From Streptococcus chenjunshii (GTDB taxonomy: Bacteria; Bacillota; Bacilli; Lactobacillales; Streptococcaceae), in assembly GCF_003086355.1 (NCBI RefSeq), contig NZ_CP031733.1, forward strand, positions 1,178,001 through 1,242,000: DNA of 64,000 bases, given 5' to 3'. Below the pieces are notes generated by a model that saw only the letters and a program-made list of their open reading frames with translations, had not been told where the DNA came from and searched no databases. Positions 31,020 through 42,679 of the stretch are shown here, in pieces (the first letter of the stretch is position 1; each line of letters starts with the position of its first letter). The position numbers were made by a program, and so were the translations under genes.

Positions 31020-31862
31020 ATGACGAGGAAAATTATTTTTCTGGATGTAGACGGCACTTTGGTTGATTATCATAACCGTATTCCTGAATCCGCAGTCACA
31101 GCTATTCGCAAAGCACGGGAAAAAGGGCATCTCGTTTATGTTTGTACAGGCAGGAGCCGGGCCGAGATGCAGCCTGATCTTTGGGATATCGGTCTTGATG
31201 GCATGATAGGCGGCAACGGCTCTTACGTTGAGCATAAGGGAAAGGTTCTTATGCATCAGCTAATCAGCGAGGAAGATGCAAAAGCAATCGTTGACTGGCT
31301 GCATGAACGTGGATTAGAATTTTATCTTGAATCTAACAGCGGACTTTTTGCCAGCGAACACTTTAAAGAAGCTTCCAGGCCTGTTTTGCGGCAGTATGGG
31401 ATTCAAAAAGGGAAGACAGCAGCTGAAGTAGCTGAACAGGAAGCAGAAGATGTCCTGCACGGTTTGGTTTATGGCGCTTCCCTTTACCGGAATGATTTAA
31501 ACAAAGTCAGCTTTATTTTGCACTCATATCAGGATTATCTTGATGCTAAACAAGCTTTTCCAAACCTCAAAGTGGGGACATGGGGCGGCCGCGGTGAAAC
31601 AGCATTATTTGGTGACCTTGGTGTTAAGGATATTACCAAAGCGCATGCTATTGATGTTCTTTTGGAATACCTGGATGCTGGTAAAAAGGATACTGTTGCT
31701 TTTGGTGATGCCAAAGTTGACATTCCCATGCTGGAATATTGTGAAATTGGTGTTTCCATGGGGAATGGCGGCCCTGAAATCCTAGCTATGGCTGACATGG
31801 TGACTGATGATGTCGAAGAAGACGGACTTTATAATGCCTTTGAGAAATTAGGGCTGATTTAG
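31020..31862 (+). CDS. Cof-type HAD hydrolase
   Basis: 280 residues. Motif I is IIFLDVDGTLVDYHN, motif II VCTGRSRAE, and motif IV FGDAKVDIPMLEYCEIGVSMGNG. The C2 cap spans about 85-190. It belongs to the sugar-phosphate/FMN phosphatase group but to a different branch from the pair at 9566 and 11155 (DVDGTLVDYH versus DMDGTFL). The start ATG 31020 follows TTGAGGTGACAAT. Single gene, ended by a hairpin at 31958. Confidence 0.92.
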   Translation: MTRKIIFLDVDGTLVDYHNRIPESAVTAIRKAREKGHLVYVCTGRSRAEMQPDLWDIGLDGMIGGNGSYVEHKGKVLMHQLISEEDAKAIVDWLHERGLEFYLESNSGLFASEHFKEASRPVLRQYGIQKGKTAAEVAEQEAEDVLHGLVYGASLYRNDLNKVSFILHSYQDYLDAKQAFPNLKVGTWGGRGETALFGDLGVKDITKAHAIDVLLEYLDAGKKDTVAFGDAKVDIPMLEYCEIGVSMGNGGPEILAMADMVTDDVEEDGLYNAFEKLGLI

Positions 31863-31957
31863 TATGAAAGTTTATGATATAATGCTCAACTAAATAGATT
31901 ATCTCGTAAAAAGATAATTAAAAATAATGAGGCTGGGCAAAAACGAGCTTCATAACT

Positions 31958-31998
31958 CAAAAAACGAGCATTTCCGCAGCTGGAGACGCTCGTTTTCT
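31958..31998 (+). terminator. Terminator after the HAD gene
   Basis: AAAAACGAGC pairs with GCTCGTTTTC across an 18-base loop, followed by TTA. 32000-32200 holds only AT-rich sequence and a possible CATACT -10 for the next gene. Confidence 0.65.
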
Positions 31999-32205
31999 TA
32001 TGTCACGCTTTATCATTATAATAACCATAAAACAGCCAGAAAGCTGTGACAATGTATAAAAATATAACACAAATCAGTTAAGTCTAAAATGAAATCTTTT
32101 CTTTAGGGCACAAGGCTAGAACCATCGGTCTGTTTGTGGGCAGAATTCTAAGTCAAGTCCTATTAAAAAAGTTTCATACTGATTTAGTCATCACGGAGGT
32201 GTCAG

Positions 32206-33021
32206 ATGAAAAAGATACTATACTTAACGGATCTTTATTATGAGGCTAAAGGTAGAAATTATTATGAAGAGGATATTTATATCGCGGGAAAATTGAAGGA
32301 TTATTTTGATGTTGTTTTATGTCATCCTAAAAACTCGGAAAGTTTCGAAAAAGATGTTGATTTAATCATTTTTAGAAATACGGGTGGAGTAAGTGGTTTT
32401 AAACAAATTTATAATAAATTTGTTGAGAGAGTCTATTCAAATCAATTAAATATTTTTAATAATTTTTCTGGAAAAGCAGATATGAAAGGGAAACAGTACT
32501 TAATTGATTTAACAGAATTAGGTTATCCAGTTATCCCAACTGTTGATAAGGCAGCTAGTCTTACTCTGTTGCCAGAAAGCTCTGCCTATGTTGTAAAACC
32601 AAAAGATGGAGCAGACTCTATTGGGCTTGAATTCGTTGAGAGAGCTGATTTTGCCAATAAAACTTTTGCTGATGGAGAATTTTTAATTCAACCTGCTATT
32701 GACTTTGAATATGAACTTTCATTTTATTTTATAAATAATAAATTTGAGTATGCCTTATACGCACCAGATAAATCAAAGAGATGGGAACTAAAACAATATG
32801 ATGCTTCTGAAGCAGATGTGGAGTTCGCTAAGAAATTTATTGACTGGAATGATATAAAAAATGGTATCCAAAGGGTTGATGCCTGTCGAACTAAAGAGGG
32901 AAAACTTCTTTTAGTTGAATTAGAAGATTTAAATCCCTATTTATCCATTTTGGAACTCGATGCCACTTTACGAGAAAATGTTATTAAAGATTTTATTAAA
33001 GCAATTGAAGCAATGATTTAA
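32206..33021 (+). CDS. ATP-grasp-fold protein of unknown function
   Basis: 271 residues resembling the glutathione synthetase/RimK-like ATP-grasp fold. After a Rossmann-like N-terminal domain (about 1-85), the ATP-binding region has YVVKPKDGADSIGLEFVE (about 126-143), FLIQPAID and the metal-binding end LLLVELEDLNPYLSIL (about 240-255). Such enzymes ligate a carboxylate to an amine through acyl phosphate. No partner gene lies next to it. Codon use is visibly more AT-rich than its neighbours, a sign of horizontal origin. RBS ACGGAGGTG. Confidence 0.7.
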   Translation: MKKILYLTDLYYEAKGRNYYEEDIYIAGKLKDYFDVVLCHPKNSESFEKDVDLIIFRNTGGVSGFKQIYNKFVERVYSNQLNIFNNFSGKADMKGKQYLIDLTELGYPVIPTVDKAASLTLLPESSAYVVKPKDGADSIGLEFVERADFANKTFADGEFLIQPAIDFEYELSFYFINNKFEYALYAPDKSKRWELKQYDASEADVEFAKKFIDWNDIKNGIQRVDACRTKEGKLLLVELEDLNPYLSILELDATLRENVIKDFIKAIEAMI

Positions 33022-33060
33022 ATCATATGATAATACAAGGAATGCATTGGATACCATTAG

Positions 33061-34536
<1,476 letters not shown>

Positions 34537-34580
34537 CAGAAAAAAGGACGGTTACTCTCTATTTATGACAAAAGAACAAA

Positions 34581-34620
34581 GAGGCAGGGACAAAAAAGTC
34601 CTGCCTCGTTTTACTTTTTT
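34581..34620 (+). terminator. Terminator after the third GH1 gene
   Basis: GAGGCAGGGAC pairs with GTCCTGCCTC (one bulged G) around CAAAAAA-type loop sequence, followed by GTTTTACTTTTTT. Member of the GGGACA-loop hairpin group. Confidence 0.8.
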
Positions 34621-34645
34621 AACAGATAAGTTTAGCGCAGTGGAA

Positions 34646-34890
34646 GGTCGTTATCCCTTGCTGCACAAAGGATAACGACCTCCCTAATCAACTATGCGTA
34701 TAAAAATCCCTGAAAAGGCAGTAAGTCCGAAATCTATGATTTCGTCTGCGCCCCTATCTTTAGGTTCAGAATAACAACTGGTGCTTCCTAGTCCGCAAGC
34801 TCCAGTGCCCCTTTATTCGCTTATTCAAAGCTTTAAATTGCCTAACAAACTTTGCGGAGGAGACAAGAATCTCACGCCATACGCTTCCTT
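34646..34890. repeat. Hairpin and decayed repeat remnants between convergent genes
   Basis: 34646-34656 and 34670-34680 form a perfect 11-bp stem (GGTCGTTATCC/GGATAACGACC). 34697-34760 is a decayed inverted long-type copy (GTCCGAAATC-tat-GATTTCGTCTGCGCCCC). 34837-34885 matches 28312-28370 (TTCAAAGCTTTAAA ... CTTTGCGG-GGAGACA), a second repeat family. No gene is seen here. Confidence 0.6.
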
Positions 34891-34903
34891 GTTCATGTTC
34901 CGC

Positions 34904-35866
34904 TTATAGAGCTCCGACAATATGATGCGGCTGGTACAATTCCTCCAAATAATGGATATCTTCTGCAGATAGAGTGAGCTCAAGCGCAGCAGCAGCTTCA
35001 TCTAGATACCTTGCCTTGGTCGCTCCGACGATAGGAGCAGCAGCACCTTTGTGCCAGAGCCAGGCTAAAGCAATAGCTGACATTGGCACCTCATATTTCT
35101 GCGCTAAAGTCAGAACTCTTTGTGCGATAGGTTTGTCTTGTTCCTCTGTTCTATCGTATTTTTGCTGTGCCACCTTGTCGCTTTGGCTGCGTTTAGAAGA
35201 AGAGTGCCAGTCTGGACGCGCTAAACGTCCGCCCGCCAGAGGACTGTAAGGCATCAGCATGACTTCATCCTGCTTACAGACTGGAATTAGCTCACGCTCA
35301 TCCTCGCGGTAAAGCAGGTTATAATGATTTTCCATTGCTGAAAATTTAGTCCAATGGTTCAGTTCGGCTGTATGCTGCATGTTTTGGAATTGATAGCCGT
35401 ACATAGCAGAAGCGCCAATCGCACGGACTTTTCCGGTTTGAACCAATTCATGCAGAGCCTGCATTGTTTCTTCTATTGGAGTATCGTAGTCAAAGCGATG
35501 AATAATGTACAAATCCAGATAGTCTGTTCCCAGCCGTTTGAGACTGCCATCAATTTCACGGTGGATAGCCTGACGCGAAAGCTTACCGTCATTGAAATAA
35601 ACTTTGCTGGCGAGAACCACATCCTCACGTTTAACATGGTGCTTAATAGCTTTACCCAAGTATTCTTCGCTGCTGCCTTTGCTGTAAACATTAGCCGTAT
35701 CAAAGAAATTAAGGCCAAGGTCCAAGGCGTGTTTTACTATTTTGTCAGTTTCGGTTTGATCCAGTGTCCATGTATGACCCTGCGGATCCGGAGCACCAAA
35801 ACTCATCGCTCCGACACAGATCTTGGAAACTTTAATATCCGTGTGACCTACAGTAGCATATTGCAT
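34904..35866 (-). CDS. Aldo/keto reductase
   Basis: 320 residues, TIM-barrel NADPH-dependent oxidoreductase of the YghZ/IolS-like branch. The catalytic tetrad is seen as FFDTANVYSKG (Asp, Tyr), VVLASKVYF (Lys) and LYIIHRFD (His). NADPH-binding residues lie near IVGATKARYLDEA. RBS AAGGAGGA. An inverted repeat tail begins 25 bases upstream of its start. The substrate is probably an aldehyde or methylglyoxal-type carbonyl. Confidence 0.93.
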   Translation of the reverse strand: MQYATVGHTDIKVSKICVGAMSFGAPDPQGHTWTLDQTETDKIVKHALDLGLNFFDTANVYSKGSSEEYLGKAIKHHVKREDVVLASKVYFNDGKLSRQAIHREIDGSLKRLGTDYLDLYIIHRFDYDTPIEETMQALHELVQTGKVRAIGASAMYGYQFQNMQHTAELNHWTKFSAMENHYNLLYREDERELIPVCKQDEVMLMPYSPLAGGRLARPDWHSSSKRSQSDKVAQQKYDRTEEQDKPIAQRVLTLAQKYEVPMSAIALAWLWHKGAAAPIVGATKARYLDEAAAALELTLSAEDIHYLEELYQPHHIVGAL

Positions 35867-35890
35867 ATAATTTCCTCCTTATAACATAAT

Positions 35891-36190
35891 AAGATACAAA
35901 AGCCGTGAAAAGAGCAAAGTACAAATGGCGGTAAACCAGAAATCTCCGATTTCGTCTGCCCACCTCTGCTAAGACGACTAGAAAGCTGCGGCAGGCTGTC
36001 AAGACTGCAAAACTTTCAGACGTCTACGGCTGACGATAACTAGGTAACGATACAGATTTCCAGCCCCCTCACTTCCCTTTTTTGGGTTCGGGCTGAAATC
36101 ATCCACTGGATGATTTCACTGCACAGCTCTTAAGCCGTGTTCAGTTCATTAAGACACAAAGACCGTTAAGAAAACGGCTGAAAATAAAAG
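35891..36190 (-). repeat. Inverted repeat array upstream of the aldo/keto reductase
   Basis: Read on the minus strand, 36147-35891 is a D-type copy: head GAACTGAACACGGCTTAAGAG, the hairpin GAAATCATCC-AGT-GGATGATTTC, long-type core and tail GGCTTTTGTATCTT. A second tail (TTAACGGTCTTTGTGTCTT) starts at 36151 and runs about 35-100 bases without a clear head. Orientation follows the gene, with the tail facing its start. Confidence 0.85.
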
Positions 36191-36314
36191 CTGGCCGATG
36201 TACTGCAAACACAAGTCCCTCAAACTTTCGGGCTGTATGGATTTTATGGAAAATGCCGGAGCTTATGCATAGCCTACAGCTGCACATAGACAGAGACAGA
36301 AGTTAAGCATGGCA

Positions 36315-37253
36315 TCAATTGTAGAGAAGCTGAAAGTTCTCTTTCAATCCATCAGACAAGGCAATGCGGTTATCTTTGGTGATGATAATCCCCTCAATCG
36401 ATGTCTCTTTATTTATAGTTTGAAGAACATCGATTAAAGGAAGCCCAAATAGGCGCGTTGTCCAAATTTCGCAGTCAACAGACCTCTCAGCAATAATGGT
36501 CAGACTGGCCATTTCTGTTTCAATTGGAAAGCCTGTCTGACGGTCGAAAATATGGTGATAGTCCGTTTGTCCGATTTGCAGATGCCGTTCGTAGATACCG
36601 GAAGTCACCACAGATTTATCTCTGATTTTGACAATTCCAAGGTTGCTGCCACGCGGCTGCTTGGGATTTTGAATGCCGATATACCAGCTTTCATCATCCC
36701 TTTTTTTATTTCTGCCGTGCACCAGGACATTGCCCCCCAAATTGATAAGAGCTGCAGAAATGCCATCTTTTATCAGACCTGCCATCACTTTATCAGCAAT
36801 GTAGCCTTTGGCTAGTGCCCCTAAATCAATTTTCATCCCCTTTTTCGTCAGAAAGACAGTTTGTTTTTTAGCATCGGTTACGATATTTTCGGGATTTGTC
36901 AAAGGCAGGCAGGAGCGGATTTCTTCTTCAGAGGGCAGGCGGGCATCCTCGAAACCGATATGCCATAAACGGACGAGCGGTCCGAGAGCAATGTTTAAAT
37001 TGGATGGTGAGGCTAAACTGTGTTTTTTTCCTAAGACAATTAATTCAAAAAGCTCGGGGTTAACCTCAACTGCTTGTATACCGGCGTTGCGGTTAACCAT
37101 CATTAATTCGGAGTGGTCATCATTAGCACTAAAGCGCTGATTATAAACTTCCAGCAGCCGGCAGACTTCTAAAAGCTGCTCTTGCGCCTTGGGGGAATCG
37201 ATTTGGATGTCAATCTGAGTTCCCATCATTTTTAAACTATGGCTGACTTGCAT
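36315..37253 (-). CDS. apbE: FAD:protein FMN transferase (ApbE family)
   Basis: 312 residues from the ATG at 37253 (GGAGGG seven bases upstream). No lipobox, so it is a cytoplasmic or membrane-associated form. Signatures: KGMKIDLGALAKGYIADKV (about 150-168), ALINLGGNVLVHG and the metal site region VVTSGIYERHLQIG. The family transfers FMN to threonine in target flavoproteins such as fumarate reductase-like or Rnf/Nqr subunits. An inverted repeat tail ends just upstream of its RBS. Confidence 0.93.
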   Translation of the reverse strand: MQVSHSLKMMGTQIDIQIDSPKAQEQLLEVCRLLEVYNQRFSANDDHSELMMVNRNAGIQAVEVNPELFELIVLGKKHSLASPSNLNIALGPLVRLWHIGFEDARLPSEEEIRSCLPLTNPENIVTDAKKQTVFLTKKGMKIDLGALAKGYIADKVMAGLIKDGISAALINLGGNVLVHGRNKKRDDESWYIGIQNPKQPRGSNLGIVKIRDKSVVTSGIYERHLQIGQTDYHHIFDRQTGFPIETEMASLTIIAERSVDCEIWTTRLFGLPLIDVLQTINKETSIEGIIITKDNRIALSDGLKENFQLLYN

Positions 37254-37268
37254 TGCATAACCCTCCAT

Positions 37269-37495
37269 CAAGATACAAAGGCCGTGAAGAACGCAAAGAG
37301 AAAATAGGCGTCCAACCGCTGAGTTACTAAAGACTCAAGAGAGGGCGGTCTTTTTCTCACAGCGTTTAGGCCGTGTTCAATTCCACCAAGATACAAAGGC
37401 CTGAAAAATAGGGAACAGCCGGTATCGTGTCAGCAAGTTTTGAGACACTTGGGCAGGCTGACTTTTTCCAAGCTTTCAGATCGTGCTCAGTTCAA
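37269..37495 (-). repeat. Inverted pair of repeats upstream of apbE
   Basis: On the minus strand: an E-type copy (37495-37387) followed by a B-type copy (37384-37269). The B-type core has GAGTC-TTTAGT-AACTC inside GACCGC/GCGGT, and arms CGCTGTGAGAAAA/TTTTCTCTTTGCG. Its tail (ACGGCCTTTGTATCTTG) touches the apbE Shine-Dalgarno. Confidence 0.9.
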
Positions 37496-37554
37496 CACAG
37501 TAAAGCAGATTAGAAAACGAAACAGGCCCTAGATTATAAGCTTCCCTAACTCTC

Positions 37555-37737
37555 TTATTTTCTCTTGATTTCTCCGTGAGGATAGTAGCTGCCTTCCGGA
37601 AGGTCATTGATGAAAACATGGATAGCTTCTTTGGGAGCGTTAGCAATACGGGAAACAACTTCAGTTACTTCACGGGCAAGTTCAATTTTTTGAGCCTCTG
37701 ACCGGCCTTCAAATAAATCAATTTTTACAAATGGCAT
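37555..37737 (-). CDS. 4-oxalocrotonate tautomerase family protein
   Basis: 60 residues, starting MPFVKIDLFEGRSEAQKIELAREVTEVV. Proline 2, which becomes the catalytic N-terminal proline after Met removal, is present, as is the tail INDLPEGSYYPHGEIKRK. Small tautomerases act as hexamers on keto-enol substrates; the physiological role in streptococci is unknown. RBS AGGAGGGC. The length is normal for the family. Confidence 0.93.
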   Translation of the reverse strand: MPFVKIDLFEGRSEAQKIELAREVTEVVSRIANAPKEAIHVFINDLPEGSYYPHGEIKRK

Positions 37738-37987
37738 AAAAAGCCCTCCTAAATGTTATATGATTGTGACGGGCAAAAGAGAGGTCTATCGAAGAAAGCG
37801 ATTGAAATCACCCTGCCAACTTCTTTTGCAAGTATCTGTTTTATTTTCATTATAGCATAAAAATGAGGAACAGCTGTTCTTAAACCAGGCCAATCTGCAA
37901 AAATAGAAAACTGACAAATCTAATGCTAAATCCTCCCTTTTATGTTAAAATAAATAAGATATTAGTAGAAGGTAGGAAAATGACGCA

Positions 37988-38557
37988 TTGGCGCAGTTAT
38001 ATTATAAATATGGAACCATGAATTCGGGGAAAACAATCGAGATTCTGAAAGTGGCTCACAATTATGAGGAACAGGGCAAACCTGTGGTTATCATGACGTC
38101 AGCTCTTGATACTCGCGATGGTTTCGGTTTTGTTTCCAGCCGAATCGGAATGCGGCGAAAGGCTGTTCCCATCGCAGCAGATATGGATATTTTCACCTAT
38201 GTTGCTAGCCTTCCGCAAAAGCCTTACTGCGTCCTGATTGATGAGTGCCAGTTTTTAAGTAAGGATAATGTTTATGATTTAGCACGCGTAGTAGATGAAC
38301 TGGATATTCCGGTTATGGCCTTTGGTTTGAAAAATGATTTCCAAAATGAACTATTTGAAGGTTCGAAATATCTGCTTTTGCTTTCTGATAAAATCGAAGA
38401 AATTAAAACAATCTGTCAGTTTTGCTCGAAGAAGGCTACCATGGTTTTGAGAACTGAAAAAGGCCAGCCTGTTTATGACGGGGAACAAATTCAAATTGGC
38501 GGCAGTGAAACCTATATTCCTGTCTGCCGCAAGCATTATTTTCACCCGGAACTGTAG
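37988..38557 (+). CDS. tdk: Thymidine kinase
   Basis: 189 residues. P-loop [12 protein letters not shown] (about residues 9-20), VLIDECQFL (Walker B), and a C-terminal zinc-binding cysteine set ([12 protein letters not shown]). It salvages thymidine to dTMP. The protein alignment points to a TTG start at 37988 (MAQLYYKYG). An out-of-frame ATG at 37981 lies closer to the GGTAGG Shine-Dalgarno and opens a 13-codon ORF across the start. Next genes are prfA and prmC. Confidence 0.95.
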   Translation: MAQLYYKYGTMNSGKTIEILKVAHNYEEQGKPVVIMTSALDTRDGFGFVSSRIGMRRKAVPIAADMDIFTYVASLPQKPYCVLIDECQFLSKDNVYDLARVVDELDIPVMAFGLKNDFQNELFEGSKYLLLLSDKIEEIKTICQFCSKKATMVLRTEKGQPVYDGEQIQIGGSETYIPVCRKHYFHPEL

Positions 38558-38647
38558 ACGGAGCAAAAGAAAGAACAGATTTTTCTTGTAATAGATAATT
38601 TTCAAAGACTGTACACAGAGATAAATGAGTGAGGTTAATACGTTAAA

Positions 38648-39730
38648 ATGAATATTTATGAACAGTTGCAAGCTGTCGAAGATCGTTATGAAGAGCTGGG
38701 GGAGCTGCTCAGTGACCCAGAAGTGGTGGCTGACACGAAACGTTTCATGGCTCTGTCTCGGGAAGAAGCGGATAGCCGCGATACAGTGGCTGTCTACCGT
38801 GATTACAAACGGACTTTGAGAGATATTGACGATGCACAGGAGCTGATTAAAGAAGCGGCTGATGACCCTGATTTGCTTGATATGGCCAAAGAAGAGCTAA
38901 AGGAAGCTAGGTCTGCTAAAGAAGACTATGAAGAAAAATTAAAAGTATTGCTCCTGCCCAAGGATCCAAATGACAATAAAAATATTATCCTTGAAATTCG
39001 CGGCGCAGCAGGCGGAGACGAAGCCGCTCTTTTTGCGGGTGACTTGCTGGCCATGTATCAAAAGTACGCTGAAAATCAAGGCTGGAAATTTGAAGTCATG
39101 GAGCTTTCGGTTAATGGTGTCGGCGGAATAAAAGAAGTTATCGCTATGATTTCCGGCCAAGCTGTGTATTCTAAATTGAAGTATGAATCAGGAGCCCACC
39201 GCGTTCAGAGAGTGCCGGTAACAGAAAGTCAGGGGCGCGTTCATACCTCTACTGCAACAGTTTTAGTTATGCCTGAAATCGAAGAAGTGGAGTATGATAT
39301 TGACCCGAAAGATCTTCGCATCGATATCTACCATGCTTCCGGTGCCGGCGGTCAAAATGTTAATAAGGTTGCTACAGCAGTCCGTATTGTGCATATTCCA
39401 ACCAACATTAAGGTTGAAATGCAGGAAGAAAGAACGCAGCAGAAAAATCGTGATAAGGCAATGAAAATTATCAGAGCGCGTGTGGCTGACCATTTTGCGC
39501 AGATTGCCCAAAACGAACAAGATGCGGAGCGTAAATCAACTATTGGTACCGGAGACCGCTCAGAGCGGATTCGGACTTACAATTTTCCGCAAAACCGAGT
39601 CACTGACCACCGTATCGGTTTGACTCTGCAGAAATTGGACAGCATTCTCTCAGGTAAACTGGATGAAATCATCGATGCACTGATTCTTTTTGATCAGACA
39701 CAGAAGCTGGAGGCGCTTCAGCAAAAATGA
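38648..39730 (+). CDS. prfA: Peptide chain release factor 1
   Basis: 360 residues. Recognises UAA/UAG and releases the peptide. The GGQ loop is [18 protein letters not shown] (about 228-245). The codon-recognition tripeptide region lies before [13 protein letters not shown]. Overlaps prmC by 4 bases (ATGA), matching the usual prfA-prmC pairing where PrmC methylates the GGQ glutamine. Confidence 0.97.
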   Translation: MNIYEQLQAVEDRYEELGELLSDPEVVADTKRFMALSREEADSRDTVAVYRDYKRTLRDIDDAQELIKEAADDPDLLDMAKEELKEARSAKEDYEEKLKVLLLPKDPNDNKNIILEIRGAAGGDEAALFAGDLLAMYQKYAENQGWKFEVMELSVNGVGGIKEVIAMISGQAVYSKLKYESGAHRVQRVPVTESQGRVHTSTATVLVMPEIEEVEYDIDPKDLRIDIYHASGAGGQNVNKVATAVRIVHIPTNIKVEMQEERTQQKNRDKAMKIIRARVADHFAQIAQNEQDAERKSTIGTGDRSERIRTYNFPQNRVTDHRIGLTLQKLDSILSGKLDEIIDALILFDQTQKLEALQQK

Positions 39731-40557
39731 ACTATGCTCAGCTTTTTAGATATTACCAGCAGCGGCTGACTGCAGCCGGCGAAGAAGCTGCGGCCCTGCT
39801 CTATGTTTTTAAGGAATTAAAAGGCTGGACTGATTTGGATAGAGCGCTTAAGCAAAACCAAACAGCTGAAGCTGAGGATGCCAGACTTCTTAAAGAAATC
39901 TACCAGCAGCTGGCAGCGCATCAGCCGCCGCAGTATATTACCGGGACTGCTTATTTTAGGGACTTACGTTTGTCTGTTGATAAGCGGGTGCTTATTCCCA
40001 GACCGGAAACAGAGGAATTGGTTGCTTTGATATTATCGGAAAATGGACAGCAGTCTTTATCTGTTTTGGATATTGGTACTGGAAGCGGGGCTATTGCCTT
40101 AAGCCTAAAATCAGAACGCCCGGATTGGACTGTGACCGCTTCGGATATTTCAACCGATGCCTTGGCGGTAGCAAAGCAGAATGCTCGGTCTCATCAGCTA
40201 GCAGTGGAATTTATTGAATCTGATGTTTTTAGGTCTGTTTCAGCTTCTTTTGATTTAATTGTTTCCAATCCTCCTTATATTGCTGAAGATGACCGAGATG
40301 AAGTTGCGGCTAATGTTTTACAGTCTGAACCGCCTCTTGCTCTATTTGCGGCTGAGAACGGCTTGGCTCTCTATCGGCAGATTATTCGAGGGGCTGTCCG
40401 TCATCTGACTGATGAAGGGAAACTGTATTTGGAGATCGGTTATAAACAGGGAACAGCACTTCATCAGATGCTGACTGAAACGTTTCCGCAAAAGCGGGTC
40501 AGAATTTTGCAGGATAGTTTTGGAAAAGACAGGATGGTTGCAGTAGATAATGGATAA
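39727..40557 (+). CDS. prmC: Release factor glutamine methyltransferase
   Basis: 276 residues. The N-terminal helical domain (about 1-80) precedes the SAM-binding domain with [15 protein letters not shown] (about 113) and the NPPY motif in [14 protein letters not shown] (about 180) that holds the glutamine substrate. RPETEEL is also typical. Starts on an ATGA overlap with prfA and overlaps the next gene by 8 bases. Confidence 0.96.
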   Translation: MNYAQLFRYYQQRLTAAGEEAAALLYVFKELKGWTDLDRALKQNQTAEAEDARLLKEIYQQLAAHQPPQYITGTAYFRDLRLSVDKRVLIPRPETEELVALILSENGQQSLSVLDIGTGSGAIALSLKSERPDWTVTASDISTDALAVAKQNARSHQLAVEFIESDVFRSVSASFDLIVSNPPYIAEDDRDEVAANVLQSEPPLALFAAENGLALYRQIIRGAVRHLTDEGKLYLEIGYKQGTALHQMLTETFPQKRVRILQDSFGKDRMVAVDNG

Positions 40558-41149
40558 AATAGAAGATATTTTAGCTCAGGGCGGCGCTGTTATCCTGCCG
40601 ACAGAAACAGTTTACGGTATTTTTGCTCAGGCTTTGAATCAAGCTGCTGTTGCTAAGGTTTATCAGCTTAAAAACCGCCCTCAGGCTAAGGCGATGACCC
40701 TTAATGTTGCGGATCTAGACGGTATTCGGGCCTATTCGCAAAATCAGCCTCCCTATCTCGAAAAACTGTACCAAGCTTTTTTACCGGGGCCGCTGACGCT
40801 TATTCTAGAGGCTAATGATAAGGTTCCTTTTTGGATCAATTCGGGAGGGAGGTCTGTTGGCTTTCGTATCCCTAAGCATCCTAAGACACTGAAACTTATT
40901 CGGAAAACTGGCCCCTTGATCGGCCCTTCGGCCAATCTTTCGGGCAGTGAGAGCGGTAAAACATTCAGTCAAATCAGACAAAATTTTAACCAGCAGCTCA
41001 TCGGTTTAGAAGATGATGCGGCTGTTTCGGGTATTGATTCGACTATCCTTGATTTATCAGACGGTCCGGCTAAAATTTTGCGTCAGGGAGCCCTCAGCCG
41101 CTCAGACCTTCTGGCTGCTGTTCCGGAAATAACATTTGAAATGAGTTAA
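40550..41149 (+). CDS. L-threonylcarbamoyladenylate synthase (Sua5/YciO/YrdC family)
   Basis: 199 residues. Makes threonylcarbamoyl-AMP for the t6A37 modification of tRNAs. Signature blocks are GGAVILPTETVYGIFAQA, KNRPQAKAMTLNV, FLPGPLTLIL and GPLIGPSANLSGSESG, plus STILDLSDGPAKILRQGA. It lacks the extra Sua5 domain, so it is the short TsaC form. Part of the operon tdk-prfA-prmC; a repeat interrupts the path to glyA. Confidence 0.94.
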   Translation: MDKIEDILAQGGAVILPTETVYGIFAQALNQAAVAKVYQLKNRPQAKAMTLNVADLDGIRAYSQNQPPYLEKLYQAFLPGPLTLILEANDKVPFWINSGGRSVGFRIPKHPKTLKLIRKTGPLIGPSANLSGSESGKTFSQIRQNFNQQLIGLEDDAAVSGIDSTILDLSDGPAKILRQGALSRSDLLAAVPEITFEMS

Positions 41150-41152
41150 TTA

Positions 41153-41398
41153 GATTGAACACGGCCTAAACGCTGTGAAAGTACACAGGTAGCCCAAACT
41201 TGAAAATTAGAGAGTGAGGGAACCTTATGAACTAGGTTCTGCTCAACTTCTTGCCAGCCGTAGACGTCTGAAGGCTTTGTCGTCTTAACAGCCGACCGCA
41301 TCCTTCTAGTCGTCCTGGCAGGGGTGCGTCTGCGAAATCAAAGATTTCGGACTTACCGCCTATTTTCTCTTTGCGTTCTTAACGGCCTTTGTATCTTG
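41153..41398 (+). repeat. Modular intergenic repeat, D-type, before glyA
   Basis: Head GATTGAACACGGCCTAAACGCTG, the hairpin GAACCT-tatgaact-AGGTTC (same stem, different loop from the copy at 6753), long-type core and arm TTTTCTCTTTGCG, tail ACGGCCTTTGTATCTTG. It ends five bases before the AAAGGAG of glyA. Confidence 0.9.
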
Positions 41399-41413
41399 AT
41401 AAAAGGAGAAAAC

Positions 41414-42679
41414 ATGATTTTTGATATGGAAAACGACCAAATTTACGACCAAGAGCTTTGGGATGCTGTGCAGGCAGAAGAAGAGCGGCAGCAGAATAAT
41501 ATTGAACTGATCGCTTCAGAAAATATCGTTTCTCGGGCTGTTATGGCTGCACAGGGATCGGTGCTGACGAATAAATACGCTGAAGGCTATCCAGGAAGAC
41601 GCTATTATGGCGGAACTGACTGCGTTGATATCGTAGAAAATTTGGCCATTGAACGGGCTAAGGAGCTGTTTGGGGCAGCTTTTGCCAATGTTCAGCCACA
41701 CTCAGGCAGTCAGGCTAATGCGGCAGCCTATATGGCTCTGTTGGAGCCCGGTGATACTGTTCTTGGAATGGATCTAGCCGCCGGCGGCCACCTGACTCAT
41801 GGTTCACCAGTAAGTTTTTCGGGAAAGACCTATCATTTTGTAGCCTACTCTGTCCATCCGGAAACAGAAGAAATTGATTATGAGGAACTCCTGACCATAG
41901 CTGAGAAAACTCAGCCTAAAATGATTGTCGCAGGTGCATCAGCATATTCCCGCATCATTGATTTTCAAAAATTCCGTCAGGTAGCTGACCGTGTCGGAGC
42001 ATATCTGATGGTTGATATGGCGCATATCGCAGGTCTTGTTGCATCAGGGCACCATCCTAATCCTGTTCCTTATGCTCATGTTACTACCAGCACAACGCAC
42101 AAAACGCTGCGCGGACCTCGCGGAGGCTTAATTTTGACTAATGATTCGGAGATTGCCAAGAAAATTAATTCTGCAGTTTTCCCAGGACTCCAAGGCGGTC
42201 CTTTGATGCATATTATCGCTGCAAAAGCGGCAGCATTTAAAGAAGCTCTGGATCCAGCCTTTAAGGTTTATGGAGAACATGTTATCAAAAATGCTCAGGC
42301 TATGGCAGCTGTTTTTCAGGAGCATACAAATTTTCATGTGGTTTCGGGCGGTACAGATAACCATGTTTTCTTAGTGGATGTCACAAAAGTTGTTGAGAAT
42401 GGCAAAGAAGCCCAAAATATTCTTGAAGAAGTGAATATTACTTTAAATAAGAACTCTGTACCGTTTGAAAAGCTGTCTCCTTTTAAAACGTCTGGGATTC
42501 GGATTGGCTCTCCGGCTATTACCAGCCGCGGTATGGGCGTCAAAGAAGCGCGCCGAATTGCTGAACTTATGGTTAAGACATTGGAACATTATGAAGATGA
42601 AACTGTTCTGGAAGCTGTGCGTCAAGAGGTTAAAACAATGACTGATGCCTTTCCTCTATACGGAGAAGGAAGCAAATAA
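41414..42679 (+). CDS. glyA: Serine hydroxymethyltransferase
   Basis: 421 residues from ATG 41414 (RBS AAAAGGAGA); the longer frame upstream reads only through the repeat. Converts serine and THF to glycine and methylene-THF. Signature blocks are [32 protein letters not shown] and the PLP lysine in [15 protein letters not shown] (about 229). The stop overlaps the next start by one base, so glyA and the nucleoid gene are coupled. Confidence 0.97.
   Translation: MIFDMENDQIYDQELWDAVQAEEERQQNNIELIASENIVSRAVMAAQGSVLTNKYAEGYPGRRYYGGTDCVDIVENLAIERAKELFGAAFANVQPHSGSQANAAAYMALLEPGDTVLGMDLAAGGHLTHGSPVSFSGKTYHFVAYSVHPETEEIDYEELLTIAEKTQPKMIVAGASAYSRIIDFQKFRQVADRVGAYLMVDMAHIAGLVASGHHPNPVPYAHVTTSTTHKTLRGPRGGLILTNDSEIAKKINSAVFPGLQGGPLMHIIAAKAAAFKEALDPAFKVYGEHVIKNAQAMAAVFQEHTNFHVVSGGTDNHVFLVDVTKVVENGKEAQNILEEVNITLNKNSVPFEKLSPFKTSGIRIGSPAITSRGMGVKEARRIAELMVKTLEHYEDETVLEAVRQEVKTMTDAFPLYGEGSK

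Noticed and set aside
41324..41413. Extended glyA start
   Set aside because: The extra 30 residues come from the repeat core; AAAAGGAGA points to ATG 41414.
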